NCBI GenBank assembly: GCA_913056395.1
Contig: CAJXMG010000006.1
Span: forward strand, 1 to 34,407
Length of the DNA: 34,407 bases
DNA from: an uncultured bacterium
GTDB taxonomy: Bacteria > Planctomycetota > UBA8108 > UBA1146
Direction of reading: 5' to 3'
This document shows, in pieces, positions 29,976 to 34,407 of the stretch; position 1 is the stretch's first letter, and each line of letters begins with the position of its first letter. A program made the position numbers and the translations under genes. The notes under the pieces are model-generated. The model was not told the DNA's origin. It ran no database searches and saw only the letters and a list, made by a program, of their open reading frames with translations.

Positions 29976-31730
29976 ATGTTGAGATCCATCCACATCACTG
30001 CCGGTCTGTTCATTTGTGTGGTTTTCGGTTGCCTGACGATGGGGAATTCGGCCCTGGCCCAGTCTCCTCAACCCAAAGCAGGCGATCCTCTCCCCTTTCT
30101 GAACAGTGACCAGTTGGAAAGATTCTTTCTGGGAAAAGAGCAGTTTCTGAGAACCTTCAGTGAAGCAGAGGGCCTCGGCCCAGGATTCAACCAGGACTCC
30201 TGTGCCTCATGCCATGCCCTTCCCATCGGGGGAACCAGTCCCATTACGGTGACCCGATTTGGTGCTGCAGATAAAGGCGCCCCTTTTGACCCTCTGGATG
30301 CAGAGGGTGGATCGCTTCTTCAGGCCAATGCCATCTCCACAGAGTGTCTCGAAATCGTCCCGGCAAATGCCACGATCATCGCGGATCGAATTACCCCCTC
30401 CATCCTTGGAGCGGGTTTGATCGAAGCGGTCGACGGAGCAGATATCGTCGCGCTTCAATCCAATGGCGGAATGGTTCACTGGGTACCGCTTCTGGAATCA
30501 CCCACAGCGCCTCTGGCGGTCGGTCGCTTTGGTTGGAAATCCCAGCTTGCCACACTGATGTCCTTTAGTGGTGACGCCACCCTGATGGAAATGGGCATCA
30601 CCAACAGTGTTCTCGCCGCCGAGAATGCTCCCAATGGCGACACGACACTGCTTCCGATCTGCGATTCCGTCGCAGACCCGGAAGAGCCGATGGATAACGG
30701 TGTTCCCTACCTGCAAAGGATCACCGACTTCCAGATGTTCTTGGCAGCTCCTCCCCAAACACCTCGCAGTGGCATGTCCGGTGAAACGATTTTCACCGAC
30801 ATCGGGTGCGCGACCTGTCACCACCCGGAGTTCACAACGGGAACCAGCCCGGAAGCAGGTATGTCCGGCGTCACCTTCCGCCCCTACAGTGACTTCCTGC
30901 TCCATGACATGGGAGCACTGGGAGACGGAATTGCCCAGGGTGATGCTCTGGAAACCGAAATGAAAACCCCGCCCCTCTGGGGACTCAGAATTCGCGGACA
31001 ACTTCTTCATGACGGACGTGTCCTCGTGCAGGATCTCTACCAGGGAATCAACGATGCCGTCAACTGGCACTTCGGTGATGCTTTTGCCTCGCAACAGGCT
31101 TGGAACAATCTCGACAAGAGTGAGCAAGACAAGGTCGTCGCTTTCCTGGATTCTCTGGGACGAAGAGAGTACGACACGGACGGAAACAACTTCCTCGATG
31201 ACGCAGATCTTCCCGGATTTATCGATTGCTGGACCGGGGACGCCCCCGGCAGTTTCAACGCCGACTCCCCCTGTGCACTTCACGACCTGGATCAGGATGG
31301 AGACGTCGACGCATTCGATCTTTCAGGACTTGAGCAAGTCTATGAGGCAACTCCGGAAGATTGCGACAATAACGGCACGTGGGATCTGGTTCAGATTCTG
31401 ACCCAGAACGGCGATTCCAACGGTAATGGAATCCTTGATGCTTGCGAAGACCCCTTCTTCCGCAGAGGAGACGGTAACCTCGATGGTGTCGTGGACATCA
31501 GCGATGCAGTCTCTCTTCTGTCAGCCCTTTTCGGTGGTGTGGGGTTGCCCGAATGCTTCGATTCCAGCGACTCCAATGACGACGGCGCCCTCGATATCGG
31601 AGATGCGGTCTACACCTTGTCCTTCCTCTTCTCATCCGGTACAGCGATGCCTGCGCCCGGCTCAGAGACTTGCGGGCCCGACCCGACTGCGGACGGCCTC
31701 GATTGTGCAGCAGCTGTCAGTTGTCCTTGA
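29976..31730 (+). CDS. Secreted di-heme oxidoreductase (DHOR/DUF1111, peroxidase-like) with dockerin-like tail
   Basis: This 584-residue protein has a signal peptide (about 1-29, ALAQ) and a DHOR-family core with two haem c sites: C76-ASC-H80 and C278-ATC-H282. Family blocks include RITPSILGAGLIEAVDG (138-154), PYSDFLLHDMGALGDG (303-318), TPPLWGLR (331-338), LLHDGRV (343-349) and FLDSLGRREYD (390-400). The family is related to cytochrome c peroxidases and thiol-oxidoreductase-like proteins; electron transfer or peroxide reduction in the periplasm or at the surface is likely. Residues about 400-490 contain extra EF-like DxDxDG loops. Residues 497-552 form the dockerin-like pair (GDGNLDGVVDISD, DSNDDGALDIGDA), then a Cys-containing tail. 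Such a fusion to a cytochrome is uncommon. GAGGGAAAG precedes ATG 29976. It lies downstream of the FG-GAP gene but behind a terminator, so it probably has its own promoter. Confidence 0.92.
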   Translation: MLRSIHITAGLFICVVFGCLTMGNSALAQSPQPKAGDPLPFLNSDQLERFFLGKEQFLRTFSEAEGLGPGFNQDSCASCHALPIGGTSPITVTRFGAADKGAPFDPLDAEGGSLLQANAISTECLEIVPANATIIADRITPSILGAGLIEAVDGADIVALQSNGGMVHWVPLLESPTAPLAVGRFGWKSQLATLMSFSGDATLMEMGITNSVLAAENAPNGDTTLLPICDSVADPEEPMDNGVPYLQRITDFQMFLAAPPQTPRSGMSGETIFTDIGCATCHHPEFTTGTSPEAGMSGVTFRPYSDFLLHDMGALGDGIAQGDALETEMKTPPLWGLRIRGQLLHDGRVLVQDLYQGINDAVNWHFGDAFASQQAWNNLDKSEQDKVVAFLDSLGRREYDTDGNNFLDDADLPGFIDCWTGDAPGSFNADSPCALHDLDQDGDVDAFDLSGLEQVYEATPEDCDNNGTWDLVQILTQNGDSNGNGILDACEDPFFRRGDGNLDGVVDISDAVSLLSALFGGVGLPECFDSSDSNDDGALDIGDAVYTLSFLFSSGTAMPAPGSETCGPDPTADGLDCAAAVSCP

Positions 31731-31745
31731 AGACTGACTATATGC

Positions 31746-31784
31746 AAAAAAAGGGGAGTGTCCTTTGGGACACTCCCCTTTTTT
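31746..31784. terminator. Bidirectional intrinsic terminator
   Basis: AAAAAAGGGGAGTGTCC (31747-31763) and its perfect inverse GGACACTCCCCTTTTTT (31768-31784) enclose a TTTG loop. The A-run on one side and the T-run on the other let it work in both directions. It sits between the convergent ends of the di-heme gene and the lipoprotein gene. Confidence 0.95.
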
Positions 31785-31809
31785 GTTTCTATGAAAAGAA
31801 CTTTAAAAA

Positions 31810-32619
31810 TCAGATGGCCCATTCGAGGAATAAGTAAGTTCCACCGAGGTCAAAATCAACAGAAGTCCCTGAGCCGTCATCCTGAATATCGACGATAAGC
31901 GATCTATGGCCCACACCGATCAGGATTCCCGATCCTTGTCGCAAGCCCGCACGGAGAGTTGTTCCCTGATAAGTTCCGTCAATATCTCCATAACTGATCC
32001 ACAACCCGGCAACCTCAGCGTCCAACTCCAGTCCCCAGTCACCTCCCACTGGAATTCCAACAGAAGCGCCGAGACCAAAGGTCGGGACCCACTCATCAAG
32101 ACTCTCTGTTACCGAGGTCTCAGCCCCCCCTACTGATCCGGTGAGGGTCGAATCAAGAACCAGATGATCTGCGCCCCATATGTACTTCAGGCCCACTGGA
32201 CCCATTCCCAAGAGAGCACCTTTGTTGCGAATTGTCGTCAACTCAACGTTAAGGTCACTGGAAATGGTCCCCGCTTCAAAAATCTCACCACCAAAATCGA
32301 GGGTCCCTGTAAGCAAGTTGGAGCCAGCACTCGAGAAGTCGATGCTTGTCGCTTCAACTGTTCCCAATCCCAGATCACTCTCCACTGCATAAACCCAGAG
32401 AGATTCTTCCTCACCCAACCCTAAATCTCCTTCGAGATCGATCAGATCACCTGCAGACCCCAGATCGGAAGCCCGAATGGCACCTCCAGGACTGGGTGAC
32501 CAGTTCTCCCCACGAAGGCGCAATGTACCAGTGCCGCCAGCCTGACAACCGACAAGAAAAAGCATGAGCAAGCCAACGACTATACAAACCGCTGATCGCT
32601 GATTTCCGAATCGGGACAT
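31810..32619 (-). CDS. Hypothetical lipoprotein, probable beta-rich outer-membrane protein
   Basis: This 269-residue protein begins with a lipoprotein signal: hydrophobic 11-23 and lipobox LVGC with Cys25. The rest alternates short hydrophobic/polar strands rich in Gly and Leu, for example SLWVYAVESDLGLGTVEA, VPTFGLGASVGIPVGGDWGLELDAEVAG and RAGLRQGSGILIGVGHRSLIVDI, and ends in an amphipathic strand (LGGTYLFLEWAI). This suggests a beta-barrel or beta-sandwich of outer-membrane type, but a lipobox on a barrel is unusual. I do not recognise a family. AAGGGAG lies 5 bases before ATG 32619. It is 27 bases downstream of tRNA-Leu and may share its transcript. It ends at the bidirectional terminator. 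Confidence 0.8.
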   Translation of the reverse strand: MSRFGNQRSAVCIVVGLLMLFLVGCQAGGTGTLRLRGENWSPSPGGAIRASDLGSAGDLIDLEGDLGLGEEESLWVYAVESDLGLGTVEATSIDFSSAGSNLLTGTLDFGGEIFEAGTISSDLNVELTTIRNKGALLGMGPVGLKYIWGADHLVLDSTLTGSVGGAETSVTESLDEWVPTFGLGASVGIPVGGDWGLELDAEVAGLWISYGDIDGTYQGTTLRAGLRQGSGILIGVGHRSLIVDIQDDGSGTSVDFDLGGTYLFLEWAI

Positions 32620-32646
32620 AATGTCTCCCTTCTACCAGAAAAGGTG

Positions 32647-32730
32647 TGGGCGAGCCGGGAATCGAACCCGGACCCCCAAACGGGGAGGGGATTTTAAGTC
32701 CCCCGCGTCTGCCAGTTCCGCCACTCGCCC
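32647..32730 (-). tRNA. tRNA-Leu (UAA)
   Basis: On the minus strand: acceptor GGGCGAG/CTCGCCC with A73; a D-arm with GGCGGAACTGGCAGACGC typical of Leu; anticodon stem GGGGA/TCCCC with loop CTTAAAA (anticodon TAA); a long variable arm (CCCCGTTTGGGG); and T-arm CCGGG-TTCGATT-CCCGG. The long variable arm supports class II tRNA-Leu. CCA is not encoded (CACC follows). Confidence 0.97.
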
Positions 32731-32899
32731 TCTCACAGAGAATGATCCTCAAAGGGGAAAGTCGCAAGTCTTCTTGGTAATGGAAAAGGTGTGGTGCCCA
32801 CTATCAGAGCCCGGATGTGCAAAAAAAGAGAGATTCACCGGCTTATGGGACAAAATCAGCGGTATCAGAAATATCCAACCCTTCCTGAATATGTGGGGG

Positions 32900-33703
32900 T
32901 CAATCCTGGTGACAATCGCAATCAGCGAAACAATTCTTGACCTGACAATGGCAGTGACCAATCACTGGCAAATGCTGACCGGGATGATCAGAAGTGGCAA
33001 CAACACAGCAATAGTTGGTTCCGGGATAACAGTAAACGGCGAATTTGACACCATTCCGAAGGGTGTGGATTCCAGAGAAACTGTCATACTTCAAACCCAC
33101 AAGAAAAAGGGACAGATGTGAATCTGCCCCTTTGTAAAACACCTTTGGAATCTCATGCTTTCCAACCTCCAGAACCGAGACGCCCCACAGATTGAAATTA
33201 TCAAACTCGGGAACCAGTACCGCACAGTTCAGGAGCTTGGATACATAACGGGATGCTTCCGCTGAGGACCTGAAAAGGGACTCCGGCTTGTCATCTCCAC
33301 TCATCGACTGAAGGTGAGAATTAAACACCGGCTCACTGATCACTTTTGCATCCAATTGATAATTGGATACCTCCGGGTCAAAGAAACCAGGGGTTAACAG
33401 GACAAGAATCAAGGCTGCTGTTGCCGCAAGGGGCAAGATCGTTCGTCCAGACCAACGGTACTGAGGCTGACGTGCGGATTCCACGGCCAGCATCTCTGTA
33501 ACACCTTGCCGCAAACTACCTGGTGCCTCCGGTTTCCAGGCTTTACTTCGAACCAGTTCTTTCATGTGCTGAATGCCCTTTGCGGCGTCTGCACATTGGG
33601 GGCACTGGGACAAATGAAGTTGAATTTCTTCACTGGTCGGCAGATCGAGTTCCTGATCTACCCAATCGTGAAGTTTCTCCTGATAGCGGATACAATCGTT
33701 CAT
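32900..33703 (-). CDS. Membrane anti-sigma factor (zinc-finger HC2 type) with Cys/His-rich C-terminus
   Basis: This 267-residue protein has an N-terminal ZAS/zf-HC2 motif, H30-xxx-C34-xx-C37 (LHLSQCPQCAD), the sigma-binding module of group-IV anti-sigma factors. One membrane span lies at about 88-105 (TILPLAATAALILVLLTPGFF). The outer region (about 110-267) ends in an extraordinary stretch (residues 220-267) containing eight Cys and five His, including HCHC and CDCHQ. It could bind a metal or sense redox state; this part is inference. Start ATG 33703 gives a proper distance after the sigma stop (33723), with AGGA about 10 bases upstream; the longer frame to 33763 would overlap the sigma gene by 41 bases and is less likely. 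It should hold the neighbouring sigma factor inactive at the membrane until a signal arrives. Confidence 0.85.
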   Translation of the reverse strand: MNDCIRYQEKLHDWVDQELDLPTSEEIQLHLSQCPQCADAAKGIQHMKELVRSKAWKPEAPGSLRQGVTEMLAVESARQPQYRWSGRTILPLAATAALILVLLTPGFFDPEVSNYQLDAKVISEPVFNSHLQSMSGDDKPESLFRSSAEASRYVSKLLNCAVLVPEFDNFNLWGVSVLEVGKHEIPKVFYKGADSHLSLFLVGLKYDSFSGIHTLRNGVKFAVYCYPGTNYCCVVATSDHPGQHLPVIGHCHCQVKNCFADCDCHQD

Positions 33704-33722
33704 GAGCCCAGATTCCTGTCCG

Positions 33723-34295
33723 TTATCCCTTGCCGTATCCCAGTTCTGTTGCGTAACTCTCAAGACGCTCTCGCAAGAATGCGCGAGCCCTGGAAATCCG
33801 TGATCGCACCGTTCCCACGGGAATGTCGAGAACCTCTGCGATCTCGTCGTACCGCAACCCCTCGAGGTCGCACAACAACAAAGCCCTTCGGAAATCCTCG
33901 GGCAACTCCCGGAGAAATCGATTTACTTCGTCACCGAAAAGATCCAGAAATGTCTCTTCATTTTCAATCCCATCCCGCTCAAAAACCTGAACGGAATGAC
34001 GGGCATCCGCAGTGGCAACATCCGCAGCCAGTGATTGATGGACAGGCCTGCGAGCTTTCACCCTGTACCGGTCGATGAAATGGTTTTTACAGATCCTGAA
34101 GAGCCATGATTTTGCATTACTCCCGGACCTGAAGGTCGGAAATGCCTTGAAGGCCTTCATGTAAGTATCCTGGACCAGATCTTCCGCCTGGGCCCGATTT
34201 CGTGTCAGACCCAGTGAGAAGCGAAAAACATCGTCGAGGTACGGCACGAAGACCTCCTCGAACGATTGTCTCATTGATTCGCTTGTCCTGTTCAT
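33723..34295 (-). CDS. ECF RNA polymerase sigma factor
   Basis: This 190-residue sigma-70-family ECF factor recruits RNA polymerase to stress or envelope promoters. Region 2 (about 14-80) contains AEDLVQDTYMKAFKAFPTFR and AKSWLFRICKNHFIDRYR. A linker of about 40 residues (LAADVATADARHSV) leads to region 4 (about 123-180) with LPEDFRRALLLCDLEGLRYDEIAEVLDIPVGTVRSRISRAR, including the DNA-binding helix-turn-helix. Region 3 is absent, as in ECF factors. Start ATG 34295 follows AAAGGGAG by 5 bases; the longest frame (to 34400) adds 35 poorly conserved residues and is rejected. Its partner anti-sigma gene begins 19 bases downstream, a standard ECF pair. The upstream region to the window end (112 bases) contains no gene and may hold an autoregulated promoter, which I could not identify. 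Confidence 0.95.
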   Translation of the reverse strand: MNRTSESMRQSFEEVFVPYLDDVFRFSLGLTRNRAQAEDLVQDTYMKAFKAFPTFRSGSNAKSWLFRICKNHFIDRYRVKARRPVHQSLAADVATADARHSVQVFERDGIENEETFLDLFGDEVNRFLRELPEDFRRALLLCDLEGLRYDEIAEVLDIPVGTVRSRISRARAFLRERLESYATELGYGKG

Positions 34296-34407
34296 GGATC
34301 TCCCTTTCTGCGGGTCAGAAGCCTGTCCAGATACGGGGAACAGGGCCTTCCTCGCCCTTCTGTCGCCCCTGAGAGCCCAACAACTCTCCAGAGTCGACAT
34401 CCAAGCA

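Noticed and set aside
34296-34400. N-terminal extension of the sigma factor to 34400
   Set aside because: The added 35 residues do not resemble sigma region 1.2/2, while ATG 34295 has a strong AAAGGGAG at proper distance.

Overview
This window looks like a chromosomal segment of a free-living Planctomycetota bacterium, probably aquatic. This is an inference, not a database match. It rests on secreted proteins ending in the EF-hand/dockerin-like tail common in that phylum, DUF1570-like HExxH proteins with TPRs, a protein-kinase-like domain fused to an exported region, a very large NAD-glutamate dehydrogenase, and an ECF sigma/anti-sigma pair. Base composition is mostly around 55-60% GC by eye, with one clear AT-richer stretch (about 24.2-26.3 kb).

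Layout. 1-1704 (+): the 3' part of an MlaD/MCE-like lipid-transport protein gene, then a Na+/Ca2+ exchanger-family antiporter. 1726-7388 (-): a cation diffusion facilitator downstream of a GDH-180-type glutamate dehydrogenase. 7598-8278 (+): a small membrane-anchored protein of unknown function. 8295-12404 (-): two tandem paralogous exported proteins (Sm-like barrel, TPR region, HExxH metallopeptidase-like domain). 12680-20234 (-): a tightly packed probable operon nadC - DUF2062 - DUF192 lipoprotein - ComEA-type HhH protein - uvrB - membrane-spanning pseudokinase. 20235-20630: a divergent intergenic region with two different tandem repeats and a perfect palindrome. 20631-23521 (+): eukaryote-like UDP-sugar pyrophosphorylase, translationally coupled to a TPR protein. 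23692-23765 (-): tRNA-Cys(GCA). 23789-26380 (-): a large TPR protein of unusual composition. 26381-27111: a 731-bp region with no credible gene. 27112-31730 (+): a secreted FG-GAP repeat protein and a secreted di-heme oxidoreductase, both ending in the same kind of Ca-binding tail and each followed by a strong terminator. 31810-34407 (-): a lipoprotein, tRNA-Leu(UAA), and an ECF sigma factor with its membrane anti-sigma factor, which has a striking Cys/His-rich tail.

How it fits together. Much of the window is concerned with the cell envelope: lipid and ion transport, exported peptidase-like proteins, Ca-binding secreted proteins, lipoproteins and a transmembrane signalling pair. Housekeeping functions (NAD synthesis, nucleotide excision repair, glutamate catabolism, UDP-sugar synthesis) are interspersed. 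I found no phage, insertion sequence, CRISPR array or recognisable defence system. The least conventional signals are (i) the degenerate kinase encoded in frame just after uvrB, (ii) a short Sm-like module that seems to recur in three neighbouring exported proteins, (iii) the Cys/His-rich anti-sigma tail and (iv) a shared hairpin in the leaders of two distant genes. All functions are inferred from reading the sequence; no searches were run.
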